NCBI RefSeq assembly: GCF_900185715.1
Contig: NZ_FYAS01000054.1
Coordinates: 1 to 64,000 of the forward strand
Length of the DNA stretch: 64,000 nt
Direction of reading: 5' to 3'
Source: Allobosea sp. CS1GBMeth4
GTDB lineage: Bacteria > Pseudomonadota > Alphaproteobacteria > Rhizobiales > Beijerinckiaceae
Shown here: piece after piece, positions 1 through 8,024 of the stretch
How the letters are laid out: every line of letters begins with the position of its first letter
Numbering within the stretch: the first letter of the stretch is position 1
Notes under the pieces: generated by a model
Database searches by the model: none
What the model saw: only the letters and a program-made list of their open reading frames with translations
Told to the model about the DNA's origin: nothing
Translations under genes and position numbers: made by a program

Positions 1-56
1 GGCAGCAGCGGCTCGATCAGCCGCCACTCCGCTTCGCTCAGATCGTATCGCGCCAT
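1..56 (-). CDS. IS5 family transposase, N-terminal fragment (cut by window edge)
   Basis: The reverse strand starts with ATG at 56 and reads MARYDLSEAEWRLIEPLLP before the window ends. This is the typical N-terminus of IS5-type (DUF4096/DDE) transposases. An AGGAGG ribosome site lies just upstream, at about 64-70 on this strand. The gene therefore starts here and continues outside the window. The element's terminal inverted repeat must lie between 57 and about 127 but I cannot place it exactly; a short palindrome (GGTTC-A-GAACC, 114-124) and the tetramer CTAG (124-127), a common IS5 target type, sit at the junction with the next gene. Whether the transposase is intact cannot be judged. Confidence 0.8.
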   Translation of the reverse strand, partial: MARYDLSEAEWRLIEPLL

Positions 57-123
57 CAAAGCCTCCTGACGGAGACGTTGAATCAGCCAAGACCAGCGGC
101 GGCAACCTTTATGGGTTCAGAAC

Positions 124-1014
124 CTAGCGCGCCGCCTTGACGACGTCGAGGAAGGCCCGCAGCGCCGGCGGCACGGCGCGATGGCCGGAATAATAGATCG
201 CGACCCGCTCGGGAGCGGGCGTCCAGGCTGTCAGGATCCGCCGGAGGCGCCCCTCGGCCAGCGCCGTTTCAGCGGCTGGGCTTGCGACATAGGCGATGCC
301 GAGGCCCTTGATGGCGGCGTCCACCATCAGCTCCTCGTCGTCGAGGATCACCGGCCCGCCGGTCTCGATCGTCAGCGACTGTCCGGCCCGGGCGAACTCC
401 CAGCGGTAGAGCTTGCCGTTCGGCACGCGGTGGCCGATGCAGCGATGGCGCGCCAGCTCGTCGGGCGCGACGGGCTCGCCGAAGCGTTCGAGATAGGCGG
501 GCGATGCGACGCAGACGAAGCTGATTTCGTCGCCGAACGGCACGGCGATCATGTCCTTCGGGATCGAGTCGACCAGGCGAACTCCGGCGTCGAAACCAGC
601 CGCCACCACGTCGATCAGCTTCCCCTCGACGACGAGATCGACGATGACCTCGGGAAAACGCTCCGCCATCGCCGGCAGGATGCGGCGAACGAGCAGGGCA
701 GCCGCCAGCCGCGGCGCGTTGATCCGGACCGTGCCGGCCACGCCGCCGCGGAAGCCGGCGACGCTGCCGAGCGCCTCGTCCAGATTGGCGAGCGCGGGCT
801 GAAGCCGGGCGAGCAGTTCCGAGCCGGCCTGCGTCGGCGAGACGCTGCGCGTCGTGCGGTTGAGCAGGCGCACGCCCATGCGCTCCTCGAGCGCGCGCAT
901 TGCGTGACTCAAGGTCGAGGGCGCGGTGCCGAGTTCGTCGGCCGCGCGCCGGAAGCTGCGCCGGGTCGCCACGGCGACGAAGGCGGCGAGATCGTTGAGC
1001 GATGGGCGAGGCAT
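124..1014 (-). CDS. LysR family transcriptional regulator
   Basis: A 296-residue DNA-binding regulator of usual LysR length. Residues about 4-63 form the winged helix-turn-helix (LNDLAAFVAVATRRSFRRAA, then PSTLSHAMRALEERMG), followed by the inducer-binding domain. The C-terminal half has features of the group that includes PecT/HexA-type and many orphan LysR regulators (RINAPRLAAALLV, then GFDAGVRLVD). I chose ATG at 1014 because LysR proteins normally begin a few residues before the HTH; an in-frame TTG at 1050 would add 12 residues. The gene is divergent from the RidA gene at 1149, its likely target by the usual LysR rule. The stop codon lies directly against the IS5 end, so the last residues could have been changed by the insertion. 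The ligand is unknown. Confidence 0.9.
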   Translation of the reverse strand: MPRPSLNDLAAFVAVATRRSFRRAADELGTAPSTLSHAMRALEERMGVRLLNRTTRSVSPTQAGSELLARLQPALANLDEALGSVAGFRGGVAGTVRINAPRLAAALLVRRILPAMAERFPEVIVDLVVEGKLIDVVAAGFDAGVRLVDSIPKDMIAVPFGDEISFVCVASPAYLERFGEPVAPDELARHRCIGHRVPNGKLYRWEFARAGQSLTIETGGPVILDDEELMVDAAIKGLGIAYVASPAAETALAEGRLRRILTAWTPAPERVAIYYSGHRAVPPALRAFLDVVKAAR

Positions 1015-1148
1015 TACTGGTGATCTTGCATCAGCCTGTGCCGGTTTCAACGGCTAATCCGAACAATGCTCGCCCGCTACCTCCTGTCGGCAAGAGTGCG
1101 GCCTCACGAATATCCGCCTGCGCTCGCATAACCGAGAAAGGAGCCAAC

Positions 1149-1601
1149 ATGGCCAAACGTGACGCCATTTTCCCGGCTAACGGGCATGCCCTCTACGACG
1201 TCCATCAGTATTCGGCCGCCATCCGGCATGGCGACCTGCTCTTCGTCTCCGGGCAGGTCGGCAGCCGTGAGGATGGCACGCCCGAACCGGTGTTCGAGGA
1301 TCAGGTGCGGCGGGCCTTCGCCAATCTGCGCGCCGTGCTGGCCGCGGCAGGCGCGAGCTTCGACGATGTGATCGATGTCACCTCGTTCCACACCGATCCG
1401 CAGGCGCAGTTCGACACGGTGCTGGCCGTGCGCGCGGAGGAGATCGGCGAGCCGCCCTATCCGAGCTGGACCGCCGTCGGCGCGACCTGGCTCGCCGGGT
1501 TCGATTTCGAGCTCAAGGTGATCGCCCGCATTCCGCCGGTGGCGGCGGCAGCGCCGACGCACGGAGCTGAAAGCCGTTTCAGCCCGCGCGCAGCAGCCTG
1601 A
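1149..1601 (+). CDS. RidA/YjgF family protein (atypical)
   Basis: A 150-residue protein of the RidA (YjgF/YER057c/UK114) family, whose founding members hydrolyse reactive enamine/imine intermediates in the cytoplasm. ATG at 1149 is preceded by AAAGGAG, which fixes the start. Family landmarks are present: LFVSGQVG near the N-terminus, the central helix (QVRRAFANLRAVLAAAGASF) and the terminal strand (LKVIARIP). The arginine that binds the imine carboxylate in true RidA is replaced: the sequence reads PSWTAVG where RidA has an Arg before T. It is therefore more likely a Rid subfamily without classical deaminase activity. The last 20 residues are a low-complexity tail that overlaps the recG end by 23 bases. 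Confidence 0.9.
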   Translation: MAKRDAIFPANGHALYDVHQYSAAIRHGDLLFVSGQVGSREDGTPEPVFEDQVRRAFANLRAVLAAAGASFDDVIDVTSFHTDPQAQFDTVLAVRAEEIGEPPYPSWTAVGATWLAGFDFELKVIARIPPVAAAAPTHGAESRFSPRAAA

Positions 1602-3690
1602 TCGCGACGTCGCGCTCGAACAGGTAGAGCAGCGTCCTCGCCGCCTGCCCGCGCGGCGTCTCCAGATGCGGGTCGCGCTCGATCAGCAGGCGGGCATCGT
1701 CGCGGGCCGCCGCGAGGAGATCGCCGTCGATCTCCGGCCGGGCGATGCGCCAGTCGGGTGAGCCGGACTGGCGCGTGCCGAGCACCTCGCCTTCGCCGCG
1801 CAGGCGCAGATCCTCCTCGGCGATGCGGAAGCCGTCCTCGCTCTCGCGCATGATGGTGAGGCGCGCCTCCGCCACCGGGCCGAGCGGACCCTTGTAGAGC
1901 AGCAAGCAGGTCGAGGCGGCGCTGCCGCGGCCGATCCGCCCGCGCAGCTGGTGGAGCTGGGCGAGGCCGAAGCGCTCGGCATGCTCGATCACCATCACCG
2001 AGGCGTTGGGCACGTCGACGCCGACCTCGATCACCGTGGTCGAGACCAGGACGCGGGTCCGGCCGGCGGAGAAGGCCGCCATTGCGGCGTCCTTGTCGCG
2101 CCCCGGCATCTGGCCGTGCAGCAGGCCGACCTCGTCGCCGAAGCTGGCCTGCAGCGCCTCGAAGCGCTCCTGCGCCGCGGCGACGTCGAGCGTGTCGGAT
2201 TCCTGCACCAGCGGGCAGACCCAGTAGACCTGGGCTCCGGCCTCGAGCGCGCGGCCGACGGCGCCGACGACCTCGTCATAGCGCTCGAGCGAGATCGCCC
2301 GCGTCGTGATCGGCTTGCGGCCCGCCGGCTTCTCCGAGAGGATCGAGACGTCCATGTCGCCGAACCAGGTCAGCGCCAGGGTGCGCGGGATCGGCGTCGC
2401 GGTCATCACCAGGATGTCGACCGCCTCGCCCTTGGCGCCGAGCAGAAGGCGCTGGTGCACGCCGAAACGGTGCTGCTCGTCGACCACGGCCAGCGCGAGG
2501 TCGTGGAAGGCGACACCTTCCTGGAACAGCGCATGGGTCCCGACGACGATGTCGATCTCGCCATTCGCCAGGCCTTCCAGCACCTGCCGGCGGCCCGGCC
2601 CCTTCTCGCGGCCGGTGAGCAGCGCGAGCTCGAGGCCGGCCTTGTCGGCGAGCGGGGCGAGACGCTCGGCATGCTGGCGCGCCAGGATCTCGGTCGGCGC
2701 CATCAGTACCGACTGCCGGCGCGCCTCGGCCGCGGCCGCCATCGCCATCAGCGCGACGACGGTCTTGCCCGAGCCGACATCGCCCTGGAGCAGGCGCAGC
2801 ATGCGCTCGGGTTTCTCCATGTCGTCATGGATATCGGCGATCGCTTTGCGTTGGCCGTCGGTGAGCACGAAGGGCAGGGCGGTCTCGATGGCATGACGCA
2901 AGGCGCCGTCGCCGGCCGTGGCGCGCCCGGCCGCCTTCTTCTGCTGGCGGCGGACGAGCGCGAGGGCGATCTGGCTGGCGAGCAACTCGTCATAGGCGAT
3001 GCGTCGGCGCGCGACCGTCTCGCCGGTCGCGGCCTTGAGGTCGGCAGGGTGATGCAGGGCGTGGACGGCGCCGCGGAAGGGCGCGAAGTCGTTGCGGGCG
3101 AGGAACGCCGGGTCCTGCCATTCCGGCAGTTCCGGACAGCGCTCGGCGGCGCCGGCGGCGATGCGCGCCATGACGCGTCCGCCGATGCCCTCGGTCAGCC
3201 CGTAGACCGGCTCGACCGAAGGCAGTGTGGCGGCGAGCCTGGGATCGAGGATTCGGTCGGGATGCACCATCTGGCGCATGCCGTCCCAGAGCTCGAGCTT
3301 GCCCGAGATGATGCGATGGGCGCCGATCGGCAGGCTCTGCAGGAGATGGCGGACATCGGCATGGAAGAAGACCAGCGTGACGTCGCCGGTCTCGTCCTCG
3401 ACGATGACGCGATAGGGCGCCTTCGCCTTGGTCGGCGGGGCAGGACGATGCTCGGTCACCCGCGCCGAGAAGGTCGCGACCTCGCCGATCGGCGCCTCCG
3501 CGATGCTATTGCTTGGCCGCCGATCGATCGCGCCGGTCGGCAGATGGAACATCAGGTCGATGACGCGGGCGGGATGGGTCTCGTCGCCGAGCAGCCTGTC
3601 GAGCGCCTTGGCGAGCTTGGGGCCGACGCCGGAGAGCGCCGTGGCCGGGGCGAAGAGCGGATCGAGGACGGATGGGCGCAATGGTCTCAC
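1579..3690 (-). CDS. recG: ATP-dependent DNA helicase RecG
   Basis: A 703-residue SF2 helicase that remodels stalled forks and Holliday junctions. The N-terminal third is the OB-fold wedge domain. Walker A is GDVGSGKT with Lys at about 309, the DExH box is VVDEQHRFG near residue 400, and the C-terminal helicase lobe carries TTVIEVGVDVPNA and QLRGRIGRG. Length matches the family. The start is GTG at 3690 (MRPLRPSVLDPLFAP), which matches the usual RecG N-terminus. The gene is convergent with and overlaps the RidA gene (stops at 1601 and 1579). It is divergent from sdhE across 181 bases that hold a palindromic repeat. Confidence 0.97.
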   Translation of the reverse strand: MRPLRPSVLDPLFAPATALSGVGPKLAKALDRLLGDETHPARVIDLMFHLPTGAIDRRPSNSIAEAPIGEVATFSARVTEHRPAPPTKAKAPYRVIVEDETGDVTLVFFHADVRHLLQSLPIGAHRIISGKLELWDGMRQMVHPDRILDPRLAATLPSVEPVYGLTEGIGGRVMARIAAGAAERCPELPEWQDPAFLARNDFAPFRGAVHALHHPADLKAATGETVARRRIAYDELLASQIALALVRRQQKKAAGRATAGDGALRHAIETALPFVLTDGQRKAIADIHDDMEKPERMLRLLQGDVGSGKTVVALMAMAAAAEARRQSVLMAPTEILARQHAERLAPLADKAGLELALLTGREKGPGRRQVLEGLANGEIDIVVGTHALFQEGVAFHDLALAVVDEQHRFGVHQRLLLGAKGEAVDILVMTATPIPRTLALTWFGDMDVSILSEKPAGRKPITTRAISLERYDEVVGAVGRALEAGAQVYWVCPLVQESDTLDVAAAQERFEALQASFGDEVGLLHGQMPGRDKDAAMAAFSAGRTRVLVSTTVIEVGVDVPNASVMVIEHAERFGLAQLHQLRGRIGRGSAASTCLLLYKGPLGPVAEARLTIMRESEDGFRIAEEDLRLRGEGEVLGTRQSGSPDWRIARPEIDGDLLAAARDDARLLIERDPHLETPRGQAARTLLYLFERDVAIRLLRAG

Positions 3691-3764
3691 GGCATGTCAG
3701 GAGTGCGGAGCCGGCGGCGTCTCGGCCGCTGACTTCGCGAGATGGCATCGCTATATAGCTCGCC

Positions 3765-3815
3765 AGAGCAGGATGCGAAAAAGTGGAAACCGGTTTTTCG
3801 CGGGAATCCTGCTCT
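3765..3815 (+). repeat. Dispersed intergenic palindrome, family A copy 1
   Basis: Imperfect palindrome of 51 bases. The outer arms are AGAGCAGGAT (3765-3774) and ATCCTGCTCT (3806-3815); the inner arms are GCGAAAAA (3775-3782) and TTTTTCGC (3794-3801). The asymmetric centre reads GTGGAAACCGG. The same design recurs at 9135-9183, 18548-18595 and 30347-30397, always between genes. It lies between the divergent recG and sdhE starts, so it also falls in their promoter region. Confidence 0.9.
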
Positions 3816-3871
3816 CGATCAGAGGCAGGCTCCGCGACGGGGCCGGCCCAATTTCCATTTCCGCGAGGCCG

Positions 3872-4171
3872 ATGATGAGTGGCTCGACCCGTAGCAGCGC
3901 CGATCTCGACCCGCGCCGGCGCAAGATCCTGTTCCGCGCCTGGCATCGCGGCATGCGCGAGATGGACCTGATCATGGGCCGCTTCGCCGATGCCGAGATC
4001 GGCGGGCTGAGCGAGGCCGAGCTCGACGAGTTCGAACGGCTGATCGAGGTGCTCGACCGCGACCTGTTGAGCTGGGTGACGGGGGAGGCGCAGGTGCCGG
4101 AGAACTACGACAGCGACGTGTTCCGTCGGCTGAAGACGTTCCATCGGCACGACAAGCCGATCCATGTGTGA
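3872..4171 (+). CDS. sdhE: FAD assembly factor SdhE (succinate dehydrogenase assembly factor 2)
   Basis: A 99-residue protein that helps covalent flavinylation of the succinate dehydrogenase flavoprotein subunit in the cytoplasm. The family's signature RGxxE is present as RGMRE within KILFRAWHRGMREMDLI. The rest fits the five-helix fold (LSEAELDEFERLIEVLDRDL, SWVTGEAQVP). Two adjacent ATG codons occur at 3872 and 3875; a longer in-frame extension upstream is low-complexity and contains the palindromic repeat, so I reject it. The gene stands alone between recG and mfd, as is common in Rhizobiales. Confidence 0.93.
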   Translation: MMSGSTRSSADLDPRRRKILFRAWHRGMREMDLIMGRFADAEIGGLSEAELDEFERLIEVLDRDLLSWVTGEAQVPENYDSDVFRRLKTFHRHDKPIHV

Positions 4172-4193
4172 GGGCTTGGCCTGCTCCCTCCAT

Positions 4194-4323
4194 TGTCATT
4201 CCGGGACTTCGCGCAGCGAAGAACCCGGAACCCGCGACCGGGTGAGCTGCCAGGAACTTGCACCAGATTTTCCACCCAGTCGTGGGTTCCGGGTTCGCGC
4301 CTGCGGCGCACACCGGAACGACA
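4194..4323. repeat. Intergenic inverted repeat, family B copy 1
   Basis: A 130-base structured element between sdhE and mfd. The ends are TGTCATTCCGG (4194-4204) and CCGGAACGACA (4313-4323). An inner perfect 13-base pair of arms, GAACCCGGAACCC (4221-4233) and GGGTTCCGGGTTC (4284-4296), could form a long stem. Related elements with a GTCAT/ATGAC-type end are seen at 7911-8013 and 49181-49283. No coding potential is evident. Confidence 0.75.
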
Positions 4324-4350
4324 AGCCATAGTCAGAATTGAAGCGTCCCG

Positions 4351-7300
4351 ATGAGCATTCCGCCTCCTACCCAGATCGCCAAGCCGCAGCTCGAGCGCAT
4401 CCTCGATGCGCTGAACCGCGGCGACAAGCCGGTGCTCGCCGGTGTGCCCGACGGTTTCGACGCCGTCGTGCTCGCCGACCTGACGCGCGCCCGGGCGAAG
4501 AAATCGGAAGGCCCGGCGCTACTCGTCTTCGTCGCCCGCGACGGCCAGCGCTTGCAGGTGCTGGAGAACGCGCTGGCCTTCGTCGCGCCCGATCTCGAGG
4601 TGATGACCTTCCCGGCCTGGGACTGCCAGCCCTATGACCGCGTCTCGCCGGCGCCTTCCATCGTGGCGCACCGGATGACGACGCTGTCGCGCCTCGCCAA
4701 GACCAAATCCGGCGACCGGCCGCGCCTGCTGCTGACCACGGTCAACGCCGCGCTCCAGCGCGTGCCGGCCTTCGGCAAGGTGGCATCGGAGAGCTTTTCG
4801 GCCGCGCCGGGCAACATGGTCGATACCGAGGAGCTGGCGCGCTGGCTCGACGTCAACGGCTATCTCAGGACCTCCACCGTGCGGGAGACCGGCGAATTCG
4901 CCGTGCGCGGGGGGATCGTCGACCTCTACCCGCCGGGCATGCCGGCGCCGATCCGGCTCGACTTCTTCGGCGACACGCTCGAATCGATCCGCACCTTCGA
5001 TCCGGAGACGCAGCGCACCACCGGGCAATTGCGCGGGCTCGACCTGGTGCCGATGTCCGAGGCGCAGATGACGAGCGACTCGATCCGTCGCTTCCGCCAG
5101 TCCTATATCGCGACCTTCGGCACGCCCGGCCGCGACGACACGCTCTACGAGGCGGTGAGCGAGGGAAGGCGTCCGGCTGGCCTCGAACACTGGCTGCCGC
5201 TGCTGGCCGAGAAGCTCGATACGCTCTTCACCTATCTGCCTGATGTGCCGATCGTGCTCGACCATCATGCCGACGATGCGGTCGGCGAGCGCATCAGCCT
5301 GATCAAGGACTATTACGACGCCCGCAAGAGCGCGCTCGACCAGCCGTCGCCGGGCTCGGTGCCGTACAAGCCACTGCCGCCGGAGGCGCTGTATCTCTCG
5401 CCGGCCGACTGGCGCGGTATCGTCGGCGAGGCCGGGGTCGCTTCGCTGACGCCGTTCCAGCTGCCCGAGAGCGAGGGCAAGCTCGTCGTCGATCTCGGCG
5501 GCAAGCAGGGCCGCAGCTTCGCGGCCGAGCGGGCCGACAATTCCGGTGGCGTCTTCGACGCGGCGGTCGCGCATGTGAAGGCGCTGGAGGCGGATGGGCG
5601 CCGCGTCATCCTCGCGGCCTGGTCGGAGGGCTCGCGCGAGCGGCTCGCCCATGTGCTCGCCGATCACGGCCTCAAGACCGTGCAGATGACCGGCAGCCTG
5701 CGCGCCGCCTTCGACCTCAAGCCCGGCACCACGGCGCTGGCGGTCTGGGGCTTCGAGACCGGTTTCGAGGCCGGCAAGCTCGCAGTCATCGGCGAGCAGG
5801 ACATTCTCGGCGACCGGCTGGTGCGGCCGCGCCGCAAGACGCGCCGGCCGCAGGACTTCATCAATGAACTGTCCTCGCTCACGCCGGGCGACATCGTCGT
5901 CCATGTCGACCATGGCATCGGCCGCTTCGTCGGGCTGCAATCGATCACGGCGGCCGGGGCGCCGCATGACTGCCTCGAGATCCATTATGCCGGCGACGCC
6001 AAGCTGTTCCTGCCGGCGGAGAACATCGAGCTGCTGTCGCGCTACGGCTCGGAGGACACCGAGGTCGTGCTCGATCGGCTCGGCGGCGGCGGTTGGCAGG
6101 CGCGCAAGGCCAAGCTGAAGCAGCGCATCCGCGAGATGGCCGGCAAGCTGATCCAGATCGCCGCCGCCCGCGCCCTCAAGGAAGCGCCGCGCCTGACGCC
6201 GCAGGAAGGGCTCTATGACGAGTTCTGCGCCCGCTTCCCCTATGAGGAGACCGAGGACCAGCAGAACACGATCGACGCGGTGCTGGAGGATCTCGCCGCC
6301 GGGCGGCCGATGGACCGGCTGGTCTGCGGCGATGTCGGCTTCGGCAAGACGGAGGTCGCGCTGCGTGCCGCCTTCACCGCCGCGCTCGCCGGGAAGCAGG
6401 TCGCTGTCGTGGTGCCGACGACGCTGCTGGCGCGCCAGCATTATCGCAATTTCGCCGAGCGCTTCGCGGGGCTCCCCGTGAAGGTCGGCCAGGCCTCGCG
6501 CTTCGTGCCCTCTGCCGAGCTCAAGGCGGTGAAGCAGGGCATCGCGGACGGCACCATGGACATCGCCGTCGGCACGCATGCGCTGCTCGGCAAGGGCGTC
6601 GACTTCAAGGATCTCGGGCTCGTCATCGTCGACGAGGAGCAGCATTTCGGCGTCGCCCACAAGGAACGGCTGAAGGAACTGCGCGCCGAGGTGCATATGC
6701 TGACGCTGTCGGCGACGCCGATCCCGCGCACGCTGCAGCTCGCCATGACCGGTGTACGCGAGCTCTCGATCATCGCGACGCCGCCGGTCGACCGGCTGGC
6801 TGTGCGCACCTTCGTCACGCCGTTCGATCCGCTGATCGTGCGCGAGGCGCTGCTGCGCGAGCGCTATCGCGGCGGGCGGTCGTTCTATGTCGTGCCACGC
6901 ATCGAGGACATCGCCGAGGTCAAGGACTTCCTCGACAAGCAGGTGCCGGAATGCAAGGTCGGCATCGCCCATGGCCAGATGGCGGCGGGCACGCTGGAAG
7001 ACGTGATGACCGCCTTCTACGAGGGCCAGTACGACATCCTGCTCTCGACCACGATCGTCGAATCCGGCCTGGACATCCCGACCGCCAACACGCTGATCGT
7101 CCACCGCGCCGACATGTTCGGCCTCGCCCAGCTCTATCAGCTCCGCGGCCGCGTCGGGCGCTCGAAGATTCGCGCCTACGCGCTGTTCACCGTTCCCGCC
7201 AACCGCAAGCTGACCGAGCAGGCCGACCGGCGGCTCAAGGTGCTGCAATCGCTCGATACGCTCGGCGCCGGCTTCCAGCTCGCCAGCCACGACCTCGACA

Positions 7301-7899
7301 TCCGCGGCGCCGGCAACCTGCTCGGCGACGAGCAGTCCGGCCATATCAAGGAGGTCGGCTACGAGCTCTACCAGCAGATGCTGGAGGAGGCGGTGGCGGC
7401 GCTCAAGGCCGGCGTCGAGATCGAGAGCGACGCGCACTGGTCGCCGACCATCCAGATCGGCGCGCCGGTGATGATCCCCGAGCATTATATCGGCGACCTG
7501 ACGCTCAGGCTGACGCTCTACAAGCGCCTCTCGACCATGGACGACGACGCCGAACTGCAGTCCTTCGGCGCCGAGCTGGTCGACCGCTTCGGCCCGCTGC
7601 CGGAGGAGGTGAAGCAGCTGCTCGAGATCGTCGCGATCAAGGCGCTGTGCAAGCGCGCCAATGTCGAGAAGGTCGAGGCCGGGCCCAAGGGCATCATCGT
7701 CGCCTTCCGCGACAACGAGTTCGCCAATCCGGAAGGTCTCGTCTCCTATGTCGCCAAGCAGGGCACCCTGGCCAAGGTCCGCCCCGATATGCGCGTCGTC
7801 TTCATCGACGAGTTCGACGATGCCGAGCAACGCCTGAAGGGCACGCGCCGGCTGCTCACCGACCTGGCCCGCATCGCCGAGCGCAAGAAGGCGGCGTAG
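4351..7899 (+). CDS. mfd: Transcription-repair coupling factor Mfd
   Basis: An 1182-residue translocase that removes stalled RNA polymerase and recruits UvrA to transcribed-strand lesions. Domains in order are the UvrB-like N-terminal module (residues about 1-340), the RNA polymerase interaction domain around PGDIVVHVDHGIGRFVGLQ, the RecG-like translocase lobes, and the C-terminal TRCF domain. Walker A is GDVGFGKTEVA with Lys666, and the Walker B/DExQ box is IVDEEQHFGV. ATG at 4351 follows a family B repeat. Length is normal and no frame break is seen. Confidence 0.98.
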   Translation: MSIPPPTQIAKPQLERILDALNRGDKPVLAGVPDGFDAVVLADLTRARAKKSEGPALLVFVARDGQRLQVLENALAFVAPDLEVMTFPAWDCQPYDRVSPAPSIVAHRMTTLSRLAKTKSGDRPRLLLTTVNAALQRVPAFGKVASESFSAAPGNMVDTEELARWLDVNGYLRTSTVRETGEFAVRGGIVDLYPPGMPAPIRLDFFGDTLESIRTFDPETQRTTGQLRGLDLVPMSEAQMTSDSIRRFRQSYIATFGTPGRDDTLYEAVSEGRRPAGLEHWLPLLAEKLDTLFTYLPDVPIVLDHHADDAVGERISLIKDYYDARKSALDQPSPGSVPYKPLPPEALYLSPADWRGIVGEAGVASLTPFQLPESEGKLVVDLGGKQGRSFAAERADNSGGVFDAAVAHVKALEADGRRVILAAWSEGSRERLAHVLADHGLKTVQMTGSLRAAFDLKPGTTALAVWGFETGFEAGKLAVIGEQDILGDRLVRPRRKTRRPQDFINELSSLTPGDIVVHVDHGIGRFVGLQSITAAGAPHDCLEIHYAGDAKLFLPAENIELLSRYGSEDTEVVLDRLGGGGWQARKAKLKQRIREMAGKLIQIAAARALKEAPRLTPQEGLYDEFCARFPYEETEDQQNTIDAVLEDLAAGRPMDRLVCGDVGFGKTEVALRAAFTAALAGKQVAVVVPTTLLARQHYRNFAERFAGLPVKVGQASRFVPSAELKAVKQGIADGTMDIAVGTHALLGKGVDFKDLGLVIVDEEQHFGVAHKERLKELRAEVHMLTLSATPIPRTLQLAMTGVRELSIIATPPVDRLAVRTFVTPFDPLIVREALLRERYRGGRSFYVVPRIEDIAEVKDFLDKQVPECKVGIAHGQMAAGTLEDVMTAFYEGQYDILLSTTIVESGLDIPTANTLIVHRADMFGLAQLYQLRGRVGRSKIRAYALFTVPANRKLTEQADRRLKVLQSLDTLGAGFQLASHDLDIRGAGNLLGDEQSGHIKEVGYELYQQMLEEAVAALKAGVEIESDAHWSPTIQIGAPVMIPEHYIGDLTLRLTLYKRLSTMDDDAELQSFGAELVDRFGPLPEEVKQLLEIVAIKALCKRANVEKVEAGPKGIIVAFRDNEFANPEGLVSYVAKQGTLAKVRPDMRVVFIDEFDDAEQRLKGTRRLLTDLARIAERKKAA

Positions 7900-7910
7900 G
7901 CGAGGCATAC

Positions 7911-8013
7911 CGTCATTCTCGGGCGACGCGCTGCGGCGCCCCGAGAATGACGAGAAGGCGCGGGTCGGAGCCTCCTCCGGCCTTGGATGCGTGGGTCAAG
8001 CCCGAGCATGACG
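7911..8013. repeat. Intergenic inverted repeat, family B copy 2 / mfd downstream hairpin
   Basis: A perfect 13-base inverted repeat, CGTCATTCTCGGG (7911-7923) and CCCGAGAATGACG (7940-7952), starts 11 bases after the mfd stop. A further related arm, AAGCCCGAGCATGACG (7998-8013), closes the region. It has no U-run, so it is a weak candidate for an intrinsic terminator. Convergent genes lie on both sides. Confidence 0.7.
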
Positions 8014-8024
8014 GCCTACCGGCT

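Noticed and set aside
1951..3732. A 593-codon plus-strand frame opposite recG
   Set aside because: Shadow of recG with no recognisable domain.
4519..7908. A 1129-codon open frame on the minus strand opposite mfd
   Set aside because: G+C-rich codon structure leaves the antisense frame open. Composition (Arg, Leu, Ala, Asp, Glu, His, Gly rich with no domains) is that of a shadow frame, and mfd is certain.
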